From Pseudomonas sp. Bc-h (lineage in GTDB: Bacteria > Pseudomonadota > Gammaproteobacteria > Pseudomonadales > Pseudomonadaceae), in NCBI RefSeq assembly GCF_002080045.1, contig NZ_MUIN01000003.1:131501-195500 (forward strand): 64,000 nucleotides of DNA, in the 5' to 3' direction. The notes beneath the pieces were generated by a model, which ran no database searches, was not told where the DNA came from, and was given only the letters and a program-made list of their open reading frames with translations. Shown piece after piece: positions 23,819-32,573 of the stretch (the stretch's first letter is position 1; each line of letters starts with the position of its first letter). The translations under genes and the position numbers were made by a program.

Positions 23819-24742
23819 TCAGGTGGTCGCAGGGGTGTCCTGCGTTGCTGCCGCTGGTTTGGGCTTGCTCTTGCTCAGCACGAACCACACCGCCAGGCAA
23901 ATCAAGCCGCCGCCATAGAGATGGCCCGCTGACAGACTTTCATCGAGGAACATCACACCCCAGAGCACGCCGAATGGCGGAATCAGGAAGGTGACGGTCA
24001 GCGAGCGGACCGGGCCGATGTCGGCGATCAGCCGGAAGTACAGAATGTAGGCGCATGCCGTGCAGATGAAACCGACCGCCGCGAGCGAAAGCCACACGGT
24101 GGAATCGCCCCAGCTTGCGGGCGGATTGACTGTTGTCGAGATGGCGAAGAAAGGAGCAAGGAACAGCGTGGCGCCGATCTGGCTACCGAATGCCACAAGC
24201 TTGGCATCAAGCCCGCCCTGGTCGGCGATCCATTGACGAGTCAGGAAACCGGCTGCGCCGTAGCAACTGGTTGCGACCAGACAGGCCAGCGCACCCATGA
24301 CGACCGTGCTGGTAAACGTCATCGGCCCAGTGGTGGTCAACAAAGTTATCCCCAGCAGGCCGATGAATACGCCGGCGGCTTTTTTCGGGGTCAGTGAGTC
24401 GCTGAAAAACATCGAGCCGATCAACACGCCCATCAAAGGGGTAGTGGCATTGAGAATCGCTGAATATCCAGCGGGCAGCAACATCGCTGCCATGCTGTAC
24501 ATCAAGAACGGAATACCGGAATTGATGACGCCCAATATCATCGTCGCTTTGAGTTTGCCTTGAAAATCGTGTTGGGTTCTGAGGATCGCCAGAATCACCA
24601 ATAAGCCGATGGCTCCCAGTAGTACTCGGAAGAATGCCGTGGGTAATGCCCCTAATACCGGCGCAGCCACCCGCATGAAGAGGAAACTTGCCCCCCAAAT
24701 CGCGGCGAGAAGAAGTAGTCGAACAAAATCAGAGGGTCTCAT
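23819..24742 (-). CDS. EamA/DMT-family transporter
   Basis: A 307-residue inner-membrane protein with about ten hydrophobic helices in two EamA repeats (first repeat starting LLLLAAIWGASFLFMRVAAPVLG; second including GALACLVATSCYGAAGF). The ATG at 24742 follows AGGAAGTG. Members export amino acids and small metabolites. It is divergent from the LysR gene at 24,900, and this LysR and its operon-like neighbour region make it a candidate exporter for the metabolite of the downstream cluster (inference). Alternatively it is an unrelated amino-acid exporter. Confidence 0.85.
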   Translation of the reverse strand: MRPSDFVRLLLLAAIWGASFLFMRVAAPVLGALPTAFFRVLLGAIGLLVILAILRTQHDFQGKLKATMILGVINSGIPFLMYSMAAMLLPAGYSAILNATTPLMGVLIGSMFFSDSLTPKKAAGVFIGLLGITLLTTTGPMTFTSTVVMGALACLVATSCYGAAGFLTRQWIADQGGLDAKLVAFGSQIGATLFLAPFFAISTTVNPPASWGDSTVWLSLAAVGFICTACAYILYFRLIADIGPVRSLTVTFLIPPFGVLWGVMFLDESLSAGHLYGGGLICLAVWFVLSKSKPKPAAATQDTPATT

Positions 24743-24860
24743 GACACTTCCTTCCTGAATCCAGAGCACCCAACAAAACAACTCGAAACTTGTTGATTGA
24801 CGCTCGCCGAGTCGGGGTGTGATGATTTGAGCAGTGTCGGAAGCCGTGCTCAAGCGAGCT

Positions 24861-24887
24861 TTTCTTAAGCACATTAGATTTTCTTAA
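24861..24887 (+). promoter_or_regulatory. TTTCTTAA direct repeat upstream of LysR gene
   Basis: TTTCTTAA occurs at 24861-24868 and again at 24880-24887, 19 bases apart, that is on nearly the same DNA face, just before the LysR start at 24,900 and in the divergent promoter region with the EamA gene. A related CTTAA-containing palindrome lies upstream of the cupin gene. A LysR-type site is plausible but unproven. Confidence 0.35.
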
Positions 24888-24899
24888 CTGAGGACCGGC

Positions 24900-25808
24900 A
24901 TGAAATTCCCGCCCCTGTACGCCTTGCTGTGTTTCGAAGCGACGGGGCGTCATGCCAGCATGAAAAGCGCGGCGGGCGAGCTTTTCGTGACGCCGGCGGC
25001 GATCAGCCAGCAGATCGCCAAGCTGGAAAAGGCCGTGGGTGTCACGCTGTTCATCCGCAACACCAAGCGTCTGGAACTGACCCCTGAAGGCAAGATTTAC
25101 CTGCGGGCCATCCGCCCGGCACTCGGGCAGATATCGGATGCCACTCAACGACTGATGAGTGATAACGGCCCCAACACCATTACCGTCAGCTGTACCAGTG
25201 GCTTCGCCATGCAATGGCTGCTGCCACGGCTTCCCGATTTTCAGGCAATTTGTCCGGGTATCGAAGTCCTGATCAGCACCACTAACCGCCTGGTCGATCT
25301 GCTGGGCGACGGGGTGGATTTCGCGGTGCGCCATGGCCTTGGGCGCTATCCCGGCCTTGAGGTCGAGATGCTGATCAACGACCGTCTGCAGCCGGTTTGC
25401 AGCCCGAGCCTTTTGCCTGACTCTCGCTACCTGTCATCGCCCATTGACCTCAAGAGTTACAACCTGCTCCACGATGAACATCGTGAGGACTGGGCTTTGT
25501 GGCTCAGAGCAGTGGGTATCGAGGATGCCGAAGCGGCTGTGCATCGAGGATCGGTATTCGTGGATTCCAACGGTGTGATCGAGGCTGCGTTGGCCGGCAT
25601 GGGCATTGCGCTGGTTCGCCGTTCGCTGATTCGCGAAGAGCTGGCTTCTGGACGTCTGGTCGTGCCGTTTCGGGCGACGATCGATACGCCGATTGCGTAT
25701 TACCTTGTCTACGACGAGACCGCCATTCTGCCCAAATCCAGTCGGCAGTTCCGGGACTGGCTGGTGTCCCAGGCCATTGCCAGCCAGCGCGAGTTCACCA
25801 CGCGTTGA
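24900..25808 (+). CDS. LysR-family transcriptional regulator (GcvA-like)
   Basis: A 302-residue regulator. The N-terminal helix-turn-helix is RHASMKSAAGELFVTPAAISQQIAKLEKAVGVTLFIRN, again with AAISQQI of the GcvA/AmpR branch. A substrate-binding domain follows from about residue 92 (ITVSCTSGFAMQWLLPRLPDFQ). It lies between the divergent EamA gene and the hydrazine-type operon, in the same direction as the operon and about 300 bases upstream of it. It is the most likely regulator of both. ATG at 24900 follows TGAGGA. Confidence 0.88.
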   Translation: MKFPPLYALLCFEATGRHASMKSAAGELFVTPAAISQQIAKLEKAVGVTLFIRNTKRLELTPEGKIYLRAIRPALGQISDATQRLMSDNGPNTITVSCTSGFAMQWLLPRLPDFQAICPGIEVLISTTNRLVDLLGDGVDFAVRHGLGRYPGLEVEMLINDRLQPVCSPSLLPDSRYLSSPIDLKSYNLLHDEHREDWALWLRAVGIEDAEAAVHRGSVFVDSNGVIEAALAGMGIALVRRSLIREELASGRLVVPFRATIDTPIAYYLVYDETAILPKSSRQFRDWLVSQAIASQREFTTR

Positions 25809-26109
25809 TTGCCGCTGAGCATAAACGGCAACATCTGTATGTTTTTATTTGCTGTTTATCGTGACAGTTAAGTCCTACTTCAGTGTCCACCCACGTGCCA
25901 CGCATGCCTGGAATTGCTTATAACGTGTTGATAAATTAAATGATTAAGCAAAGTTGAGTTAAGTCAAACTTAACCGTTGATTGCGTATTTCTTGTTTGCT
26001 CCCTTCTTCGATTTTCTTCAGCTTATCCCTCAACTCGACGGCGTTAATCAGTAATGGCTGGCGCCGCTAAAACAATGAGCAGGGATGCTCAGGGCTGAGG
26101 GAGAACTTC
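25809..26109 (+). promoter_or_regulatory. AT-rich promoter region of the N-N biosynthetic operon
   Basis: These 301 bases have no gene and are clearly AT-richer than their surroundings. The palindrome GTTAAG-TCAAA-CTTAAC is at 25958-25974, flanked by AAGTTGA on the left, giving overlapping dyads. Candidate -10 and -35 elements are present but not distinctive. A good GGGAG site precedes the cupin ATG. The palindrome resembles the LysR T-N11-A pattern and is a good candidate operator for the adjacent LysR protein. Confidence 0.5.
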
Positions 26110-26553
26110 ATGACTGACTTTCAAATTTTTCGCCCCATGGCGTGGGACAAACTGGTTCATGAATATGATCTGGACGGTTCCCGGCTTTTACCCTGGGCTG
26201 GATATCCAACGCCTATCGGCGGCGGTTGGTGTGTGGTTCGCCCGCACACCAAGTCGTTGTCGCACACCCAGATCGATCAGGAATTCTTCATCGGTATCAG
26301 AGGCACCGCCAAACTGGTGGTGGGTGAGCAAACGTACCCTTTCACCATGGGTGATATCGCGGCCATTCCGAAACATACCGACCATTACGTGCTGAACGAT
26401 TCCGACGAAGACTTTCACTTTTATGTGGTCTGGTGGGATCGCGATTCAGCCAACCGTTTCCTCGATGAAGACGCCCAGCAAGCCGTTGAACTGAATGAGT
26501 TCGCCCTGCAAAAGGCGACGATCCATGACGTGTCCGATCAGAGGGCTTCGTGA
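26110..26553 (+). CDS. Cupin protein, candidate N-N bond-forming partner
   Basis: A 147-residue single-domain cupin. Motif 1 is seen in PHTKSLSHTQIDQEFFIGIRG (two His and one Glu as metal ligands); motif 2 is around MGDIAAIPKHTDHYV. Its stop overlaps the ATG of the MetRS-like gene. In known hydrazine synthetases of the Spb40 / Tri28 type, a cupin domain and a MetRS-like domain are fused in one protein. Here the same pair occurs as two overlapping genes, so I infer that the two products act together: MetRS-like activation of an amino acid, cupin-catalysed rearrangement to a hydrazine. A generic cupin of other function cannot be excluded from this gene alone. Confidence 0.82.
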   Translation: MTDFQIFRPMAWDKLVHEYDLDGSRLLPWAGYPTPIGGGWCVVRPHTKSLSHTQIDQEFFIGIRGTAKLVVGEQTYPFTMGDIAAIPKHTDHYVLNDSDEDFHFYVVWWDRDSANRFLDEDAQQAVELNEFALQKATIHDVSDQRAS

Positions 26554-28061
26554 TGGGCAAGTTACTGGTCACCATTACTCCGCCAACCCCGAATGGCGAT
26601 CTGCACATCGGCCATATGGCCGGGCCGTTTCTGGCTGCCGATATCTACACTCGAGCGCAGCGCCAGCGCGGTCACGACGCCACGCTGGTTTCTTATTCCG
26701 ACGACTATCAGTCGTACATGCTGCGTCGCGGCATCGAGCTGGATCGCGCACCTCAGGAACTGGCGCTGGAGAACACCGACAAGATTAACGACACCTTGAA
26801 GAAGATGGGGATTGAGGTCGATTTCTGGATGCGGCCCTATCGCAACAACTACTTCAAGAAAGCCGTGGAAGAGATGTACGAGTTCGCTGTAAAGGCGGGC
26901 GCCATTTACAAGAAAGTCAGCCAGGAACCTTACTGCGAGCACTGCGACAAATGGGGCTATGAGGCCTTTGGTCGCGGCGATTGCGATCACTGCGGTTCGG
27001 ACTCCGACGCCAGCCAGTGCGAAGAATGCGCACATACCCCCAACGCGTCGAAGATGAGCAACTTCCGCTGCAAGCTGTGCTCAGCGCAGATGATCTGGCG
27101 CCCGGTCGAGCGTGAGTTTTTGGCGCTGTCCAACTTCCGCAGTCATTTGAAGGCCAGTTTCGAGCACACCCCGTTGCGGCCTTTCATTCGCCGCTTCCTC
27201 AACGAGGAATTCGAGCTGGGCCCAGTGGACTGGGGCATTACCCGACCCCATGACGGCGGTCTGGACCTCAAGCCCGATGGCAGCCGCCGTATTCATACTT
27301 GGGTAATGGGGCTTTCCGGTTACCTTGGCGCGTTTCGCGAGTACCTCAACGAGCACAAACACGCGCCTTGGGAGTACGACGAATACTGCCGTTCCGGCAA
27401 AGGCCGGCTGGTGCATTTCCTCGGTTACGACTGCGCCTTTAGCCACATGATGGTCTATCCGGCGCTGCTGCAGACCATGCACGGCTACCGCATGCGTCAG
27501 ACCTTCTACACCAATCAGTTCCTGACCCTGAACGGCAAGAACCTCTCGACCAGCCGCAACTATGCGATCTGGGCGCGGGATCTGGTGGCCGATGCCTGCA
27601 CCGACAGCGCGCGGTTCTATCTGGCGTTGATTGCGCCCGAGCAGGATACCGACGATTTCGACGTCGAGAAATTCGCGGCCTGGCGTAAGGAGACCTTCAG
27701 CGAAGTGCTGGTCAAGCTGGCCGCCCAGGCCGAGCGCGAGCGCGTCGATGGCGACAGCCTGAAGCTGACGTCGGCCGATGCTGCGGCGATCAAGATTCTG
27801 GTGGCGCGCTGGTTCGAAGTGACCTCGGTGGATCACTTCACCATGAAGGGGCTGGCGGTATTGCTGTCTGACGTGATCAACGCCGCTCGGGATCGCCAAT
27901 TACTCGGCAAGCGCATCCTGCCGTATGTGGCGCTGATTGGAGCCATGGGCGCTCCGGTGTTTCCTGACCTCGCCAGGCAGATCCTGCGCTATTGCCGCTT
28001 CACCGAAAACGAAGTGTTCCATCAGCTGGTGTACGTCAGCGCCGTCGAGTACGAGATCTGA
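26553..28061 (+). CDS. Methionyl-tRNA synthetase-like amino-acid ligase
   Basis: A 502-residue class I synthetase catalytic domain. The HIGH motif is present (PNGDLHIGHMAGP, residues about 13-25). A Cys-rich zinc-knuckle insert spans about 128-178 (CEHCDKWG, CDHCGS, CEECAH, CKLC). The KMSKS loop has drifted to KNLSTSRN. It is shorter than a housekeeping MetRS and ends soon after a reduced helical domain with no tRNA-binding C-terminal extension. This fits the MetRS-like domain of hydrazine synthetases, which activate glycine or another amino acid for attachment to an N-hydroxylated partner. A duplicate tRNA synthetase for resistance is the alternative. Confidence 0.88.
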   Translation: MGKLLVTITPPTPNGDLHIGHMAGPFLAADIYTRAQRQRGHDATLVSYSDDYQSYMLRRGIELDRAPQELALENTDKINDTLKKMGIEVDFWMRPYRNNYFKKAVEEMYEFAVKAGAIYKKVSQEPYCEHCDKWGYEAFGRGDCDHCGSDSDASQCEECAHTPNASKMSNFRCKLCSAQMIWRPVEREFLALSNFRSHLKASFEHTPLRPFIRRFLNEEFELGPVDWGITRPHDGGLDLKPDGSRRIHTWVMGLSGYLGAFREYLNEHKHAPWEYDEYCRSGKGRLVHFLGYDCAFSHMMVYPALLQTMHGYRMRQTFYTNQFLTLNGKNLSTSRNYAIWARDLVADACTDSARFYLALIAPEQDTDDFDVEKFAAWRKETFSEVLVKLAAQAERERVDGDSLKLTSADAAAIKILVARWFEVTSVDHFTMKGLAVLLSDVINAARDRQLLGKRILPYVALIGAMGAPVFPDLARQILRYCRFTENEVFHQLVYVSAVEYEI

Positions 28062-28077
28062 CCCGGGAGTGACGCTG

Positions 28078-29202
28078 ATGAAAACCTCATTCGATGTGAT
28101 CGTGATCGGCGCCGGTGTCATGGGCGCATCGATTGCTGCCGCCCTGGTCGAGAGTGGCCTGGACGTTGCCCTGATGGAAAAGGGCATCGCTGGCGGCCAA
28201 GGTGCGACTCGCGACACCGGCGGCATCGTTCGGGGTCTGGAGCTGGATCCGGCATTGCGGCCGTTGACCAGCCGCGGCGCGCATCATGGCAGCACCGGCA
28301 TCGTTCATGCGTTGTTCGAGCAGGCGCTCAAGCGCACCGGTGTCGCCTATATCGCCAGCTCCGAGGTGTGCGGCAAGTACCTCGAAGCGGTAGGCACCGA
28401 AGGCACGGAGAACATCGAACTGCACGCCTCGGTGGGTGCGCTGGATAACGGGCGTTTCTCCTCGTTCTGCGATGGTGAATGCCTGTTGATCGAGCGCAAC
28501 GGCGGCATGGTCGACGCTCGTGTCGCGGTCTCGAACCTGTGCCGTTACGTCGCAGAGAAAGCCACGTTCCTGGATCATCTGGCGGTCGATCGCTGTGTCG
28601 AACTCGATGGCAAAGTGCAGGTGCATGCGGGCAAGTTGTGCCTTGAGGCGACATGGGTGGTGGATGCCTGTGGCGCCAGCGGCCCGCTGCCCCGGCCATA
28701 CGGCGCCGTCCACGCGCGGACCATTCCGTTTACCCGTTTGAGCTGCGATCAGGCGCCGAGCATGCCGGTCATCGCTCACAGTCTGAACACCTACCTGCTG
28801 CCGTTAGGACGCAATCTGATGCAAGTCGGCGGGCAGCGTCGTCAACGCGCCGAGCATGCTTACCAGTTGAATCTGTCGCCGATGGACAACGAGCAGGACG
28901 TGATGGAGCGCGTCGCCCGGCTCGGCTACGACAGAGACCACACCTTGCCCGTCGTGACCCAGGTTGCCTGGGATGCCTACACCGACGACGGACGTCCGCT
29001 GATTGGTCGTTCCACGAACAAAAGCCACCTCTACCTGGCCACCGGGTTCTGCGGCATCGGCTTCAAGATGGCGCCCAATGTCGCCGAGTTGCTGGCGTTC
29101 GAGCTGGGTGGCCGGATGGCGGGCATGCAGATGGAGGCCGATCACCGCTCGATCATGGAGGCGTTCTGCCCCTCACGATTCACCGAGGTGGCATTGTCAT
29201 GA
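28078..29202 (+). CDS. FAD-dependent amino-acid oxidase (DAO family)
   Basis: A 374-residue flavoprotein. The ADP-binding motif VIVIGAGVMGASIAAAL is at residues about 7-23. The DAO C-terminal block is DAYTDDGRPLIGRS followed by YLATGFCGIGFKMAPNVAELLA. ATG at 28078 follows GGGAG. It corresponds in place and family to the Tri27-type oxidase, which cleaves the lysyl-hydrazine conjugate to release hydrazinoacetate in triacsin biosynthesis. The same role is inferred here. Its stop overlaps the next start by ATGA. Confidence 0.86.
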   Translation: MKTSFDVIVIGAGVMGASIAAALVESGLDVALMEKGIAGGQGATRDTGGIVRGLELDPALRPLTSRGAHHGSTGIVHALFEQALKRTGVAYIASSEVCGKYLEAVGTEGTENIELHASVGALDNGRFSSFCDGECLLIERNGGMVDARVAVSNLCRYVAEKATFLDHLAVDRCVELDGKVQVHAGKLCLEATWVVDACGASGPLPRPYGAVHARTIPFTRLSCDQAPSMPVIAHSLNTYLLPLGRNLMQVGGQRRQRAEHAYQLNLSPMDNEQDVMERVARLGYDRDHTLPVVTQVAWDAYTDDGRPLIGRSTNKSHLYLATGFCGIGFKMAPNVAELLAFELGGRMAGMQMEADHRSIMEAFCPSRFTEVALS

Positions 29203-30146
29203 TGCGTCTGGGTATCTGCGCCGCACTGGACGTCGACACCACATTACACGCGCGCAGTTTTTTGCGGGGCGTGTACCTCTCAAGCCACTTGTTCAGCAAT
29301 GTGCGCCGTGCACGGCATTTCTATTTCGATGACGGTGCAAACGCCGATGGCGGGCGCGCGGCGGCTAAGCGCTTCATCGAGGCTCGCGTTGATGCGGTGA
29401 TCGGTCACTTTGCTTCCGAATCCGCCGCAGCCGTGGTGGAAACTTATGCACAGGCCGGCATTCCGCTGATTCTGCCTGCGTCGACCTGTGCCGCGCTGAC
29501 TGAAGACGGCAGCACCACCTTTCGCGTGTGTGCATCTGATCGAGTCCTCGCCAAGCGTCTGCTCACTTTTGCCGAAGGGCAGGGCCTGCTCAGGCTGGCG
29601 CTGTTCGCCGATCCGAGCCTGCACGGCCAGCAGCAACTGCACGAACTTCAACAGGCTGCGAAGTTATCCACAGCGAAAGTCGTGACGGATGTGAACCAGG
29701 CCGATGCTCTGGTGTTTTGTGGACGGCTTAAGGCCAGCCGCCAGTTCCTTGTGGAAAACCGCGCGGCGGGCTGTGGATTACCGCTCTTCTTTACTGACGA
29801 CGCTGCGTCGCCCGCACTGGTCAGCGGGCTTGAGCAAACCGGCACCGTCTATGTCGTGAGCTTTCCCGTCGCCAGCGATCTGCCAGAAGCACAGTCGGTT
29901 GATCTGGCCTACCAGCGCATCTACGGCGAACAGGCGCCGGTCTACGCCATCGAGACCCTGGCGGCATTTTCGCTGGTGGATCTGGCCGCTGGTCAACGTC
30001 GCGGGCTGCTGGATGCGCTGCGTTTCGAACAGTTTTCTACACCTGCCGGCCCCATCAGCTTCAGCAATGGGGAAAACGATCACGCCCGGGTTTCGCTGTG
30101 GGTCTACGCCGACCAGCGCGCCCACGAACGGCGTTTGCTGTGTTGA
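29199..30146 (+). CDS. Cytosolic periplasmic-binding-fold (LIVBP-like) protein
   Basis: A 315-residue protein of the Leu/Ile/Val-binding fold. The block DGGRAAAKRFIEARVDAVIG followed by GIPLILPASTCAALT is typical of Peripla_BP_6 proteins. It begins MMRLGICAALDVDTT and has no signal peptide or lipobox, and no ABC transporter genes are nearby, so it should stay in the cytoplasm. AmiC, the amide sensor of the Pseudomonas amidase operon, has the same fold and location. A sensor or carrier for a pathway intermediate is possible; no direct evidence. It overlaps the oxidase gene by 4 bases. An exact DnaA box lies at 29664-29672. Confidence 0.7.
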   Translation: MMRLGICAALDVDTTLHARSFLRGVYLSSHLFSNVRRARHFYFDDGANADGGRAAAKRFIEARVDAVIGHFASESAAAVVETYAQAGIPLILPASTCAALTEDGSTTFRVCASDRVLAKRLLTFAEGQGLLRLALFADPSLHGQQQLHELQQAAKLSTAKVVTDVNQADALVFCGRLKASRQFLVENRAAGCGLPLFFTDDAASPALVSGLEQTGTVYVVSFPVASDLPEAQSVDLAYQRIYGEQAPVYAIETLAAFSLVDLAAGQRRGLLDALRFEQFSTPAGPISFSNGENDHARVSLWVYADQRAHERRLLC

Positions 30147-30198
30147 ATCGGGCCACTTCGGGCTCGCCAAGTCTTTAAACCTTTCAGGAAGGACCACC

Positions 30199-31557
30199 AT
30201 GAATCAGTTTGAAATCGAGGGTTTGCGCCAGGAGCTGGACGTCGTGTCGGTCGGCTTCGGTCCCGCCGGTATCGCGCTGGCCTGTGCGCTGGAAGACGAA
30301 GCCGAAGACAACGGCAAAAAGCCGTTTTCGCGCGTGCGTTTCTTTGAGAAGGGCCGTGATTCGACCTGGCACGGCGCCTTCCTGCTGGCGGGCACCGATA
30401 TCAATCATCACGTGTTTCGTGACTTGGTGACCCCGCGCAACCCCCGCAGTCGTTTCTCCTTCGCCATGTACCTGAAAGAGAAAGGACGCCTGTACAAATT
30501 CGGCCTGCTCGGCCGTCCGGCGAGCCGTGTGGAATGGTCCGACTACATCGGTTGGGTGGCTGCTCAGTTGAAGGACTATGTGGCCTACGACGAAGGCGTG
30601 CTCGATGTGCTCCCGGTGGCGGAGAAAGGCATCCTCAAGGCGGTCGATGTCGTCACTGCCCAAGCCACCTATCGCACCAAACGGCTTGTGCTTTCCCACG
30701 GCAGCCTGCCGAGAATCCCCGAAGCGTTCAGCCCTCATCTGGGCGGTCGCGTCTTTCACACCTCGCAGTACCTGAAGAATATCCATCTGGGTGGCGGGCC
30801 TATCGCCCAGCGTTGGCTGGTGTTGGGCTCCGGTCAGAGCGCTGGAGAGGCTGTCGCCCATTTATTGGGTGCTGCGCCGACCACCCAAGTGCATTCGGTT
30901 CATCGGGGCGTGGGTTTCCGCGTTGGCCAACTGGGGCAGTTTCCCAACTTGGCTTTCCTGCCCGAGCAGGTGGATTACTTTCATCAGTTGGAGCCTGCAC
31001 GCCGCAGCAAGGTCTTCGATGAGATCCGTTCGACTAACTACGCGGGCATCGACGCCGATGAAAGTCAGGCCCTGTACTCGTTCATGTACGAAGGCGAAGT
31101 CAGCGGCCATCAGCGTCTGAACCTGCACACCTGGTCCAACGTTGTGTCTGTGGAAAAGGTCGGCGACGCCTATTCGGTGGTTCTGCGCGACAGCAACACG
31201 GGCCTTGAGAGCACGCTGTACGTGGACGGAATCGTCCTTGGCACCGGTTATGAACAGCTCGCGGTGCCGCCGTTGCTGACGTTGCTGCAACCCTGGCTGT
31301 TGCGCGAAGAAGACGGCAGCCTGGCGGTGGATAGGCACTATCGCGTTGGCCTGCAACACAGCGAGGGCCTACAGATCCTCGCCAATGGCACCTCGGAGAA
31401 AACCCACGGCATCAGCGATGCGCAGTCCTTCTCCATGGTGGCGCTGCGCGCTCAGCAACTGACGGACGCGCTGCTGGCGACGCAGCCTCGACAGCTGGCG
31501 CCAGTGGTGGCCCATCCGGCCTTGTCCAAACCCGCACGCGCCGAGGCACGGCCATGA
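30199..31557 (+). CDS. Lysine/ornithine-type N-monooxygenase
   Basis: A 452-residue flavin-dependent N-hydroxylase. The FAD motif VGFGPAGIALACAL is at about residues 18-31. The NADPH motif WLVLGSGQSAGEAVAHLL is near 207-225. The C-terminal LGTGYEQ matches the family ATGY box. Relatives hydroxylate the side-chain amine of ornithine (PvdA), lysine (IucD) or, in hydrazine pathways, lysine (Spb38, Tri26). No NRPS or siderophore-synthetase gene is present, so a siderophore is unlikely. ATG at 30199 follows AGGAAGGA. It overlaps the next gene by ATGA. Confidence 0.9.
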   Translation: MNQFEIEGLRQELDVVSVGFGPAGIALACALEDEAEDNGKKPFSRVRFFEKGRDSTWHGAFLLAGTDINHHVFRDLVTPRNPRSRFSFAMYLKEKGRLYKFGLLGRPASRVEWSDYIGWVAAQLKDYVAYDEGVLDVLPVAEKGILKAVDVVTAQATYRTKRLVLSHGSLPRIPEAFSPHLGGRVFHTSQYLKNIHLGGGPIAQRWLVLGSGQSAGEAVAHLLGAAPTTQVHSVHRGVGFRVGQLGQFPNLAFLPEQVDYFHQLEPARRSKVFDEIRSTNYAGIDADESQALYSFMYEGEVSGHQRLNLHTWSNVVSVEKVGDAYSVVLRDSNTGLESTLYVDGIVLGTGYEQLAVPPLLTLLQPWLLREEDGSLAVDRHYRVGLQHSEGLQILANGTSEKTHGISDAQSFSMVALRAQQLTDALLATQPRQLAPVVAHPALSKPARAEARP

Positions 31558-32573
31558 ACTTCATTTCTCATATCGTCGGCGATTCCAATTTCGTCCGCCT
31601 CAAGGGCCTGGGCTTCGAAAACCTGCATCTGAAACTGGAATCCTGCAACCCGGCGGGATCGATCAAGATGAAGACCGCCATCGGCCTGATCGACTCCTAT
31701 GCCGAACGCCGACTTATTCACAAGGACACCGTGCTGATCGAGTCGTCCTCGGGCAACCTCGGCGTGGCCCTGGCGATGATCTGCGCGGAACGGGGCTACA
31801 AGTTCTGCTGTGTGGTCGACCCGAATACCAACCTGCACAACATCAAGATGATGGAAGCGTTTGGCGCGCAGATCGTGATCGTCACCGAGCGCGACGACAA
31901 CGACGGTTATCTGGGGACTCGGATTCGGTATATCCGCGACACCGTGGCCCGCGATCCTCGCTATTTGTGGCTCAATCAGTACAGCAACCCCGCCAACGCC
32001 CGCACCCACGAACAAACCACCGCACGCTCGATTCATATCGCGTTTCCGGCGCTGGATTATCTGGTGGTCGGCGCTGGAACCACCGGCACGCTGATGGGCT
32101 GCGTGCAGTATTTTCGCAAGCATTCACCGCGTACCAAAATCATCGCAGTGGACAGCGCAGGCTCCGTGACTTTCGGCCAGGCGCCGGGCAAACGCTTCAT
32201 TCCGGGCCTTGGATCCAGCCAGATACCGCCGATCTTCCGCGCCAATCATCTGCACAAACAGCAGGTGGTGGATGAACGCGCCACCGTTGCGATGTGTCGC
32301 TGGCTGGCCAAATCCAACGGCGTACTGTCGGGCGGGTCTACAGGCACGGTGCTTGCCGGCCTTGCAGCCCCGTCGCTGGGCATTCCGAAGGACGCCGTGG
32401 TGGTCGCCATCTCTCCCGATGCTGGCGAACGCTATCTGGAAACCATCTACAACGATGAATGGGTGATGCAGAAGTTTGGCCGTGCCGAACTGGCGGCATT
32501 GAGCTCGCAGCCCCTCAGTCGTTACCTGCGCGATTACGTCCATACCTTCGAAGGGGAGGAGGTTCATGTCTGA
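31554..32573 (+). CDS. SbnA-like PLP-dependent enzyme (2,3-diaminopropionate synthesis)
   Basis: A 339-residue fold-type II PLP enzyme of the cysteine synthase family. The PLP lysine lies in NPAGSIKMKTA (residues about 35-45). The serine-rich loop is ESSSGNLGVALA and the phosphate-binding loop is GAGTTGTLMG. Paired with an SbnB-like gene immediately downstream (8-base overlap), it matches the SbnA-SbnB pair. SbnA joins O-phosphoserine and glutamate, and SbnB oxidises the adduct to L-2,3-diaminopropionate. A cysteine or cystathionine synthase paralogue is less likely in this context. Confidence 0.85.
   Translation: MNFISHIVGDSNFVRLKGLGFENLHLKLESCNPAGSIKMKTAIGLIDSYAERRLIHKDTVLIESSSGNLGVALAMICAERGYKFCCVVDPNTNLHNIKMMEAFGAQIVIVTERDDNDGYLGTRIRYIRDTVARDPRYLWLNQYSNPANARTHEQTTARSIHIAFPALDYLVVGAGTTGTLMGCVQYFRKHSPRTKIIAVDSAGSVTFGQAPGKRFIPGLGSSQIPPIFRANHLHKQQVVDERATVAMCRWLAKSNGVLSGGSTGTVLAGLAAPSLGIPKDAVVVAISPDAGERYLETIYNDEWVMQKFGRAELAALSSQPLSRYLRDYVHTFEGEEVHV

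Noticed and set aside
26553..28061. Duplicate housekeeping methionyl-tRNA synthetase
   Set aside because: The KMSKS loop is degenerate, there is no tRNA-binding C-terminal extension, and it is coupled to a cupin and a flavoprotein gene.
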